Translations under genes and position numbers: made by a program
Source: Oscillospiraceae bacterium
GTDB lineage: Bacteria > Bacillota_A > Clostridia > Oscillospirales > Oscillospiraceae
Direction: 5' to 3'
Assembly (NCBI GenBank): GCA_017470325.1
Contig: JAFUES010000083.1
Span: 1 to 5,614, forward strand
Length of the DNA: 5,614 nucleotides
In this document: piece by piece, positions 1 to 5,593 of the stretch
Numbering within the stretch: position 1 is the first letter of the stretch
Layout: every line of letters begins with the position of its first letter
The notes under the pieces: model-generated
Databases searched by the model: none
The model's input: only the letters and a program-made list of their open reading frames with translations
Told to the model about the DNA's origin: nothing

Positions 1-977
1 CCCAGATCGGCTATGTGCTGACGGCGGTGGGTCTGTACACGGCCATGGGCATCTCCTCCGGCCTGTACCACGCCATGAACCACACCCTGTTCAAGGGCCT
101 GCTGTTCCTTGCGGCCGGCGCTGTGCTGCACGAGACCGGCACCACGAACCTGGACAAGCTGGGCGGCCTCTCCAAGAAGATGCCCCACACCACGGTCCTG
201 TTCCTGATCGGTGCCGCATCCATCAGCGGCATCCCGCCCTTCAACGGCTTCGCCTCCAAGTGGATGATCTATCAGGCCACTTACATGAAGGCTGTGGAGA
301 GCGGCAACATCGGCTTCCTGCTGGTTACCATCATCGCACTAGTCACCTCCACCCTGACCCTGGCCTCCTTCGTCAAGGTCACCCAGTCGGTCTTCTTCGG
401 CCAGCTGCCCAAGGAATATGAGAACGTGAAGGAAGTTCCCTTTGGCATGCGTCTGGCCATGGGCATCCTGGCTCTGCTGTGCATCCTCACCGGCCTGTTC
501 CCGGGCTTGGTCACCACCTATCTGACCGAGCCTGCTACCCGCGCGGTGTTCAACGTGGGCAGCTACATAAACGCCATGATGGGCGGCGGCTATGCCGAGA
601 GCGTCATGGGCGCCAATGCCCCTGTGGCCCAGGCGGTCAGCTTTGCCGAGCCCGGCGTCTGGAGTCCTATCTCCTGGCTGTGCATCCTGATGATCGCCCT
701 GCTGGCCATCTGCATCGTGGCCCTGAGCAGCAAGTACGATCGGGTCAGCGAGAACCAGGGCGCCAAGGTCGAAGGCAAGTACGACCTGTTCTTCGGCGGC
801 GAGCAGAGCGTCTACTCCCAGGTGGGCGGCGACGATCTGTTCTGGGGCTTCAAGCACAACTGGAGACATTATTTCGGCTTCATGCATGAGCTGCACAGCG
901 GCGTGGTCAACGACTATGCCCTGTGGGCGGTCGTGGCTCTGGCCCTGGCCCTGCTCTATGCCATGATCGTATTGTAA
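1..977 (+). CDS. Proton/sodium-pumping NuoL/EchA/HycC-like membrane subunit of a group 4 hydrogenase complex (5' partial)
   Basis: This is the C-terminal 324 residues of an antiporter-like subunit (Proton_antipo_M family) that moves H+ or Na+ across the membrane in energy-converting hydrogenases and complex I. The first complete codon is at 3, and the frame is open to the left edge (QIGYV...). A GTG at 15 lies inside the conserved core, so it is not a start. Counting from Q at position 3, the broken-helix motif HAMNHTLFKGLLF is near residues 23-35 and carries the ion-path Lys31. GIPPFNGFASKW is near 77-87 and carries Lys86. Further hydrophobic helices lie near 104-124, 150-173 and 221-241, with a last one at 307-323. 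A hydrophilic stretch ending in HELHSGVVNDY (295-305) precedes the final helix, as I recall for EchA/HyfB-type tails. The stop is 13 nt before the NuoH-like gene, so the two are co-transcribed. The family is certain. Whether H+ or Na+ is pumped cannot be told. Confidence 0.93.
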   Translation, partial: QIGYVLTAVGLYTAMGISSGLYHAMNHTLFKGLLFLAAGAVLHETGTTNLDKLGGLSKKMPHTTVLFLIGAASISGIPPFNGFASKWMIYQATYMKAVESGNIGFLLVTIIALVTSTLTLASFVKVTQSVFFGQLPKEYENVKEVPFGMRLAMGILALLCILTGLFPGLVTTYLTEPATRAVFNVGSYINAMMGGGYAESVMGANAPVAQAVSFAEPGVWSPISWLCILMIALLAICIVALSSKYDRVSENQGAKVEGKYDLFFGGEQSVYSQVGGDDLFWGFKHNWRHYFGFMHELHSGVVNDYALWAVVALALALLYAMIVL

Positions 978-982
978 GGAGG
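977..982 (+). promoter_or_regulatory. Ribosome binding site AGGAGG fixing the NuoH-like start at 991
   Basis: AGGAGG begins in the last base of the upstream stop codon (TAA at 975-977) and ends 8 nt before ATG at 991. An in-frame GTG at 982 overlaps the Shine-Dalgarno itself and so cannot be the start. The stop/Shine-Dalgarno overlap suggests translational coupling. Confidence 0.85.
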
Positions 983-990
983 TGGGAAGC

Positions 991-2016
991 ATGAGTTTAG
1001 TTTTGGATGCGATCAAGTATCTGCTGTATATTCTGATTTTCCCCGGCTTCCTGTTCTGCTTCCTGTCCGGCCTGCTGCTGTGCGGCATTGACCGCAAGAT
1101 CGTGGCCAGGATGCAGAAGCGCGTGGGCCCCCCGATCCTGCAGCCCTTCTATGATTTCTTCAAGCTCTGCGGCAAGGAGACCATCGTCCCCGCCGCAGCC
1201 TCCCGGACCGCCTTCCTGCTGGCCCCGCTGGTGGGCCTGGCGGCGCTGGTGGTGATCCAGCTGTTCATCCCCGTGTTCAACTTCAGCGCCTTCTCCGGCG
1301 TGGCGGATATCATCGTGATCCTCTATCTGCTGCTGATCCCGGCCCTGTCCACCATCATGGGCGGCGCGGCTTCCGGCTCCCCCTACGCTGGCGTGGGTCT
1401 GAGCCGTGAGATGGTCACCATCATCTCCGTGGAGCTGCCTCTGGTGCTGGTTCTGTTGGCCGTGGGCAAGGCGGTCGGCAACGCCATGGGCACCGGCCTC
1501 TGCTTCTCCCTGACGCAGATCGTGGCCTGGCAGGCGGAGCACGGCAGCCTGATCGGCACGCCCAGTATGATCGTCGCTGCCATCGCCATGCTGATGGTGA
1601 TCCCCGGCGAGACCGGCAACCACCCCTTTGACGCGGCGGAGGCGGAGACCGAGATCTGCGAAGGCATGCTGGCTGAATACAGCGGCGCGCCCCTGGGCGT
1701 GTACAAGCTGAGCCACGCGGTCAAGATGCTCACCATGACCAGCCTCTTTGTGGCGCTGTTCTTCGGCGGCATCGGCGGCGGCATCGACAGGATGCTGCTC
1801 AGCTGGGGTCTGACCGGCGGCGCTGCCGGCGCGGTTGCGGTGCTGATCGGCATCGTGGTGCTGCTCGTGCTGTGCGCGATCCTCACCATTGTCAGCATCT
1901 CTCTGGTCCACGCGGTCACTGCCAGACTTCGCATCGAGCAGATCTTCAAGTACTACTGGACCGTGGTCACGGGCCTTGCTGTGATCAGCCTGGTCCTGGC
2001 CTGGTACGGGATGTAA
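991..2016 (+). CDS. NuoH/EchB/HycD-like membrane anchor subunit of a group 4 [NiFe] hydrogenase complex
   Basis: This 341-residue integral membrane protein belongs to the complex I subunit 1 family, which links the peripheral electron-transfer arm to the ion-pumping arm. An N-terminal helix (about 10-31) is followed by the conserved cytoplasmic loop ARMQKRVGPP (39-48). The acidic signature PFDAAEAETEICEG lies at 212-225, followed by LAEYSG. Between them is the GSPYAGVGLSREM segment (129-141) with Glu148 just after it. Hydrophobic helices are visible near 75-97, 104-124, 143-160, 191-206, 243-262, 278-306 and 322-339. The length and motifs match hydrogenase-type members (EchB, HycD, MbhM), and all family hallmarks are intact. 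The ATG at 991 is chosen because AGGAGG sits 8 nt upstream. The small-subunit gene follows 11 nt after the stop, and that clear hydrogenase-type small subunit argues for a hydrogenase rather than a NADH dehydrogenase. Confidence 0.95.
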   Translation: MSLVLDAIKYLLYILIFPGFLFCFLSGLLLCGIDRKIVARMQKRVGPPILQPFYDFFKLCGKETIVPAAASRTAFLLAPLVGLAALVVIQLFIPVFNFSAFSGVADIIVILYLLLIPALSTIMGGAASGSPYAGVGLSREMVTIISVELPLVLVLLAVGKAVGNAMGTGLCFSLTQIVAWQAEHGSLIGTPSMIVAAIAMLMVIPGETGNHPFDAAEAETEICEGMLAEYSGAPLGVYKLSHAVKMLTMTSLFVALFFGGIGGGIDRMLLSWGLTGGAAGAVAVLIGIVVLLVLCAILTIVSISLVHAVTARLRIEQIFKYYWTVVTGLAVISLVLAWYGM

Positions 2017-2022
2017 GGAGGG
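2015..2022 (+). promoter_or_regulatory. Ribosome binding site AAGGAGGG for the small-subunit gene
   Basis: The site overlaps the TAA stop (2014-2016) of the NuoH-like gene and ends 5 nt before ATG at 2028. It repeats the TAAGGAGG arrangement seen at 975-982, and it excludes any upstream start lying inside the NuoH-like gene. Confidence 0.8.
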
Positions 2023-2027
2023 TGCGC

Positions 2028-2471
2028 ATGTTTAAGAAACTTATTGAAGAGAGCACCGGCAAATCCCCGTGGCTCTTCCACATCAACGCCGGCTCCTGCA
2101 ACGGCTGCGATATCGAGCTGGTCGCGGTCCTGACCCCGCGTTTTGACGCGGAGCGTCTGGGCTTCAAGCTGGCGGGCAGCCCCCGTCACGCGGACATCGT
2201 GGTGGTCACCGGGCCGGTCACGGCTCAGTCCCTGCCCCGCGTGCTCCGGGCCATCTCCCAGGTGCCGGAACCCCGCTGCATCGTCACCATGGGCTCCTGC
2301 CCCCAGTCCGGCAACGTGTTCCGCGGGAGCTACTCCATCGCGGGCCCCCTGTCCAAGTACGTGCATGTGGACGTGGACGTGGCGGGCTGCGCCCCCAAGC
2401 CCGAGGCAGTGATCGACGGATTGGCCCTGGCCACCAAGATCCTGCAGGAAAAAAGGAGGGAGATGAAGTAA
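2028..2471 (+). CDS. Group 4 [NiFe] hydrogenase small subunit (EchC/HycG/CooL-like, NuoB family)
   Basis: This 147-residue cytoplasmic iron-sulfur subunit passes electrons to the Ni-Fe large subunit through one [4Fe-4S] cluster. The four ligand cysteines are visible: Cys24 and Cys27 in GSCNGCDIE (22-30), Cys91 in MGSCPQSGNVF, and Cys121 in GCAPKPEA (120-127). The CNGCDIE form is that of Ech/Hyc/Coo hydrogenases, whereas respiratory complex I NuoB has adjacent cysteines. That makes a hydrogenase more likely than a Nuo complex. There is no Tat signal peptide and no extra cluster domain, as expected for group 4 small subunits. The last motif reads GCAPKPE where GCPPRPE is more usual. The start follows AAGGAGGG at 2015-2022. 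The TAA stop overlaps the next ATG by one base (TAATG). The large subunit it must pair with is not in this window. Confidence 0.94.
   Translation: MFKKLIEESTGKSPWLFHINAGSCNGCDIELVAVLTPRFDAERLGFKLAGSPRHADIVVVTGPVTAQSLPRVLRAISQVPEPRCIVTMGSCPQSGNVFRGSYSIAGPLSKYVHVDVDVAGCAPKPEAVIDGLALATKILQEKRREMK
2454..2460 (+). promoter_or_regulatory. Ribosome binding site AGGAGGG for the iron-sulfur subunit gene
   Basis: AGGAGGG lies inside the last codons of the small-subunit gene, 10 nt before ATG at 2471. The TAATG overlap with the upstream stop (2469-2471) implies translational coupling. Confidence 0.75.
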
Positions 2472-3139
2472 TGGATTTCCCGTTTGTGAGAGAGGCCATA
2501 TCCCAACTTTTCTCGAAGCCCAGCACGGTCTTGTACCCGGTGGTCCCCAGCGAGGCGGCGCTCAATTACCGCGGACGCATCGTCTATCACCCGGAGAAGT
2601 GCATCAACTGCGGCATGTGTGAGCGTGTCTGCTCCGGCAACGCCATCACCACCGTGGTGGAGAAGACGGAGGAGGGCGACAAGGTCACCCGTACCTTCAA
2701 CCTGGGCTCCTGCACCTTCTGCGCCACCTGCATGGACTTCTGCCACGGCGCTATCGAGTTCAGCCGGGATTACCACATGATCGCCACCAAGGAGGAGGAT
2801 CTGCTGGTCACCGGTACCCACATCCGCAAGCCGCCTGTCAAGAAGGCCCCGCCCAAGCCGGCGGCCCCCGCGGCGGAAGCCAAGCCTGCGGAAGCCAAGC
2901 CCGCCGAGGAGAAGGCGGCTGCCCCTGCCGAGGCGGCGCCCGCCATCCAGCCGCGGGACGACGGCAAGCCGGTCCAGGATCCGTCCAAGTGCGTCTACTG
3001 CACCATCTGCGCCAAGAAGTGCCCGGTGGGCGCTCTGGAAGTGGATCGTGCCAACAAGACCTGGAAGCTGGACGAGGATGCGTGCGTGGGCTGCGGCACC
3101 TGTGCCGAAAACTGCCCCAAGAAGTGCATCATTATCTAG
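2471..3139 (+). CDS. NuoI/EchF-like iron-sulfur subunit with a second, linker-tethered 2x[4Fe-4S] ferredoxin domain
   Basis: This 222-residue electron-transfer subunit probably receives electrons from reduced ferredoxin and hands them to the small-subunit cluster. Sixteen cysteines form four CxxCxxCxxxC motifs: Cys44/47/50/54, Cys81/84/87/91, Cys174/177/180/184 and Cys205/208/211/215. Residues 1-117 resemble NuoI/HycF/EchF, with an N-terminal extension that suits docking to the membrane part. The fourth cysteine in both N-terminal motifs is followed by Ser or His instead of the usual Pro. Residues about 119-170 are a low-complexity Ala/Pro/Lys/Glu linker containing AEAKP repeats. Residues 171-222 are a compact two-cluster ferredoxin with normal CP motifs. 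An extra Cys219 lies near the C-terminus. EchF as I know it stops after one dicluster domain, so the C-terminal half looks like a fused ferredoxin. It is the last gene of the operon, and a hairpin follows 7 nt downstream. Confidence 0.92.
   Translation: MDFPFVREAISQLFSKPSTVLYPVVPSEAALNYRGRIVYHPEKCINCGMCERVCSGNAITTVVEKTEEGDKVTRTFNLGSCTFCATCMDFCHGAIEFSRDYHMIATKEEDLLVTGTHIRKPPVKKAPPKPAAPAAEAKPAEAKPAEEKAAAPAEAAPAIQPRDDGKPVQDPSKCVYCTICAKKCPVGALEVDRANKTWKLDEDACVGCGTCAENCPKKCIII
2873..2902 (+). repeat. 15-bp tandem repeat encoding the AEAKP linker
   Basis: GCGGAAGCCAAGCC occurs at 2873-2886 and again at 2888-2901, a 15-bp period encoding AEAKP twice. A degenerate third unit, AEEK, follows. It lies within the flexible linker between the two ferredoxin domains and probably arose by in-frame tandem duplication. 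Copy number could vary between strains. Confidence 0.8.
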
Positions 3140-3146
3140 AGTAAAA

Positions 3147-3196
3147 TACAACAAAGAAGCCATCACCCGTCAAAAGGTGATGGCTTCTTTGTTGTA
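3147..3196. terminator. Bidirectional intrinsic terminator between convergent genes
   Basis: A 21-bp perfect inverted repeat (3147-3167 with 3176-3196) encloses the 8-nt loop CGTCAAAA. The loop-proximal half of the stem is the GC-richer part, and the outer half is CTTCTTTGTTGT, giving U-rich 3' arms on both transcripts. On the minus strand the stem is followed by ATTTTAC. It starts 7 nt after the stop of the iron-sulfur subunit gene and lies 12 nt from the stop of the convergent antiporter gene. This position and symmetry suit termination from both sides. There is no uninterrupted run of T after the stem on the plus strand, so efficiency there is less certain. Confidence 0.85.
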
Positions 3197-3208
3197 GAGG
3201 GAAACGTT

Positions 3209-5461
3209 TTACTCCGTCAGCGCGCCGGCCAGCAGCTTTTCCGCCATGCGGCGGCTGCCCAGCACCCATACCAGGTCGCCGTTTTGCATGGTCATGCTGA
3301 TATCCGGCTGCAGGATGGGCAGCTTGTCCCGCTGCACGCCTAAGATCATGCAGTCATAGCGCTCCCGCAGGCCGCTGTCCCGAATGCTCTTGCCCCGCAG
3401 GGCGGAGTCCTTGCCCACCGGGATGGCGAAGGCGTAGACATCCGTGGCCTCGTCGCTCTGCCCAGCGGTGAATTGCCGCAGGCTGGGCAGCTCCATGGCC
3501 TCCTGGATGCCCAGACTCAGCCGCAGGGAACGGAGATCCTCCGCCCGACCCAGCAGATACAGCTGGTCTCCCTTTCGCAGTTCCAGGTTGCCGGAGGGCA
3601 TATTGAACGTGCGGCGGCCGCGGATGACCTTTATGACGTTCACACTGAACTGGCGGCCCCATTCCAGCTGTCGCAGCGACTTGCCCGCCAGCGCTTCCGC
3701 GCATTCGATCTGCTCCACATAGAGCTTTTCGTCCAGCCACTCGATGTCATCGTCCCTGCCCCGCTGCAGGTTCCGCTCGTTGAAGTTGGCCATGAAGCGG
3801 GCCTCGGCTGAGATATAGGCGGAGGACATCCAGCCGCTCCGATAAATCAGATACATGACCAGCGCCACGATCAGCAGCAGCCAGCCGCCGCCCACATGCA
3901 GCAACTCCTGCAGGGGGAAGAAGGCCAGCAGCACGATCAGCACGAAGCGCAGAGCGGTCAGGGTAACCAGCGGCAGCCGATAGCGGCGATTCTTGACCCA
4001 GAGTGTCGTGTACTCAGTGGAGTGCAGGTCCAGCATGGGCCGGATGAACAGGCCCACACCCAGGATGCAGAAGCCGGCGCAGAGGAAGCGGATGGGCCGG
4101 TCGGCCAGGGGCATCCTTGTCAGCAGCGGGTACAGCACATATTGACCGATCAGGGACACCCCGGCCATCAGGGCGCCGAAGAGCACCGTGCGCTTCAGAT
4201 AGCGGCGCAGGAACAGCAGCCAGTCGCTGTCCTGGGCCTTCTCGCTGTCGTCGTCGCTGGTGTAGCGCTCCAGCTTGTCGGCTAGCTTCGCGGGCAGGGC
4301 CTTGTGGATCAGCCCGTAGATACGGTCCGCGCTCTTGATGAAGGTGGGCGTGGTCAGGGTGGTGACGATGGAGACCGCCACAATAATAGGATACACGTAG
4401 TCCGCGATAACCCCCAGGGACATGCCCAGCGACGCGATGATGAAGGCAAACTCACCGATCTGCGCCAGGGAGCAGCCGCAGTGGACGGCGTTTTTCAGAG
4501 ACTGACCGGAGAGCAGCACGCCCAGGGAGGAGATCACCAGTTTGCCGAGGATCGTCACCACGGCGATGATCAGGATGGGCAGGGCGTAGCGCAGCAGCAT
4601 GGACGGGTCGATCATCATGCCCACCGACAGGAAGAACACCGAGCCGAACAGGTCCTTGATGCCGCCGGTCAGATGCTCCACACGCTCGGCGTGGACGGTG
4701 CCCGCCAGCAGCGAGCCTGCCAGGAAGGCCCCCAGCGCGGAGGAAAAGCCCAGGGCCTCCGCCAACAGCACCATGCCGAAGCAGATGCCCAGGGAGACCA
4801 ACAGCAGGGTCTCGTCGTTCATGAAGGCCGCTGCCCGCCGCAGCAGGGAGGGGAGGATGTAGATCCCCAGGATCAGCCACAGCATCAGATACAGGACCAG
4901 CTCGCCCAGCTGCAGCGCCAGGGCCGCTCCGGAAATGCTCTGGCTGATGGACACCGTGGACAGGATGATCATCATGAAGATCCCGGCGATGTCCTCGATC
5001 ACCAGGGTGCCGAAGACCAGCTGGGCAAAGTTTTCCTGCCGGACGCCCAGTTCGTCAAAGGCCTTGATGATGATGGTTGTGGAGCTCATGGAGAGCATGC
5101 CGCCCAGGAAGATACTGTCCATGGTGGCCCAGCCCATGGCCTGCCCGGTCAAATACCCCACCAGCAGCATGCCCACCACCTCGGTCAGGGCTGTGACGAT
5201 GGCGGTTCCGCCCACACTGGCCAGCTTGTGCAGGTTGAATTCCAGACCCAGGCCGAACATCAGCACGATGATGCCGATCTCACTCCAGGTCTCGATGGAG
5301 GCCGCGTCGGCCACCGTGAAGAAATAGGGCATGTAGGGGCCCACTAGGAAGCCCGCCAATATGTAACCCAGCACCAGGGGCTGTTTGAGTCGTTTGAAGA
5401 TCACAGTCACCACGCCGGCAGTCAGCAGCATGATGGCAAGATCGGAGATCAGTTTTGGCAT
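3209..5461 (-). CDS. CPA2-family (KefB-type) cation:proton antiporter with two C-terminal RCK_C (TrkA-C) domains
   Basis: This 750-residue inner-membrane protein exchanges Na+ or K+ for H+. Residues 1-385 are the Na_H_Exchanger core. It shows LGYILAGFLVGP (31-42), the broken-helix motif SMSSTTIIIKAF (124-135), the acidic ion-site pair Glu156-Asp157 in VIEDIAG, LGAFLAGSLLAG (243-254), and Lys307 in a late core helix. A charged segment (about 390-420) follows, then four more hydrophobic helices (about 424-447, 455-475, 496-518, 523-541). The soluble tail holds two RCK_C-like domains, about 575-650 and 673-747, each ending in a GD-LYLLG or GD-LVWVLG strand. No GxGxxG NAD-binding RCK_N domain is seen, unlike KefB, KefC or YbaL. 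The ATG at 5459-5461 has AAGGA 8 nt upstream. The gene is convergent with the hydrogenase operon and monocistronic as far as visible. Ion specificity is unknown. Confidence 0.92.
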   Translation of the reverse strand: MPKLISDLAIMLLTAGVVTVIFKRLKQPLVLGYILAGFLVGPYMPYFFTVADAASIETWSEIGIIVLMFGLGLEFNLHKLASVGGTAIVTALTEVVGMLLVGYLTGQAMGWATMDSIFLGGMLSMSSTTIIIKAFDELGVRQENFAQLVFGTLVIEDIAGIFMMIILSTVSISQSISGAALALQLGELVLYLMLWLILGIYILPSLLRRAAAFMNDETLLLVSLGICFGMVLLAEALGFSSALGAFLAGSLLAGTVHAERVEHLTGGIKDLFGSVFFLSVGMMIDPSMLLRYALPILIIAVVTILGKLVISSLGVLLSGQSLKNAVHCGCSLAQIGEFAFIIASLGMSLGVIADYVYPIIVAVSIVTTLTTPTFIKSADRIYGLIHKALPAKLADKLERYTSDDDSEKAQDSDWLLFLRRYLKRTVLFGALMAGVSLIGQYVLYPLLTRMPLADRPIRFLCAGFCILGVGLFIRPMLDLHSTEYTTLWVKNRRYRLPLVTLTALRFVLIVLLAFFPLQELLHVGGGWLLLIVALVMYLIYRSGWMSSAYISAEARFMANFNERNLQRGRDDDIEWLDEKLYVEQIECAEALAGKSLRQLEWGRQFSVNVIKVIRGRRTFNMPSGNLELRKGDQLYLLGRAEDLRSLRLSLGIQEAMELPSLRQFTAGQSDEATDVYAFAIPVGKDSALRGKSIRDSGLRERYDCMILGVQRDKLPILQPDISMTMQNGDLVWVLGSRRMAEKLLAGALTE

Positions 5462-5469
5462 AAAGCCGT

Positions 5470-5476
5470 TCCTTTC
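5470..5476 (-). promoter_or_regulatory. Ribosome binding site (GAAAGGA) of the antiporter gene
   Basis: Read on the minus strand, GAAAGGA lies 8 nt before the ATG at 5461. The spacing supports this start, and no alternative upstream start with a site is seen. Confidence 0.7.
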
Positions 5477-5506
5477 TATGATAAGAGCTGTATTTTTGAC
5501 AGGATC

Positions 5507-5515
5507 AGTATAGCA
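5507..5515 (-). promoter_or_regulatory. Extended -10 promoter (TGCTATACT) of the antiporter gene
   Basis: The minus strand reads TGCTATACT, a TGN-extended -10 box with five of six bases matching TATAAT. The best -35 candidate at 17-bp spacing (5530-5535, GTGTCT) matches only three of six bases, as is common for extended -10 promoters. Transcription would begin near 5500, giving a leader of about 40 nt, too short for a known riboswitch. This is a motif-based prediction. Confidence 0.55.
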
Positions 5516-5593
5516 CCTGCAGAGAGGAAAGACACGACCATTCTGTAAACTCTGGCAGATTGCGGTTAAGAAAGCGTAAAGAATCGCCCCGGT

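Noticed and set aside
1..977. The NuoL-like gene as part of an Mrp Na+/H+ antiporter operon
   Set aside because: It is followed directly by NuoH-, NuoB- and NuoI-like genes, and no small Mrp subunits are present. The HSGVVNDY tail fits hydrogenase-type pumps better.
339..1911. Long minus-strand open frames across the NuoL- and NuoH-like genes (339-1097 and 997-1911)
   Set aside because: Both are His/Gln/Asp/Gly-rich antisense shadows of conserved plus-strand genes, with no motifs or start signals.
1..3139. Assignment as respiratory complex I (nuo operon)
   Set aside because: The small subunit has the hydrogenase-type CNGCDIE motif instead of adjacent cysteines, no NuoA, J or K genes occur, and the gene order is not that of nuo.
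4304..5347. A long plus-strand open frame of 347 codons opposite the antiporter gene
   Set aside because: Its product is a Gln/His/Asp-rich, repeat-like composition typical of the antisense frame of a GC-rich membrane-protein gene. It has no ribosome binding site or recognisable domain, and the minus-strand antiporter shows clear family motifs throughout.
5462..5500. A possible riboswitch in the antiporter leader, such as a c-di-AMP type
   Set aside because: The predicted leader is only about 40 nt and shows no stable hairpin or known aptamer core.
5496..5501. A perfect TTGACA on the plus strand, resembling a -35 box
   Set aside because: No -10 box lies 16-18 bp downstream. The nearby TATAGC is only 7 bp away. 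It overlaps the leader of the minus-strand antiporter.
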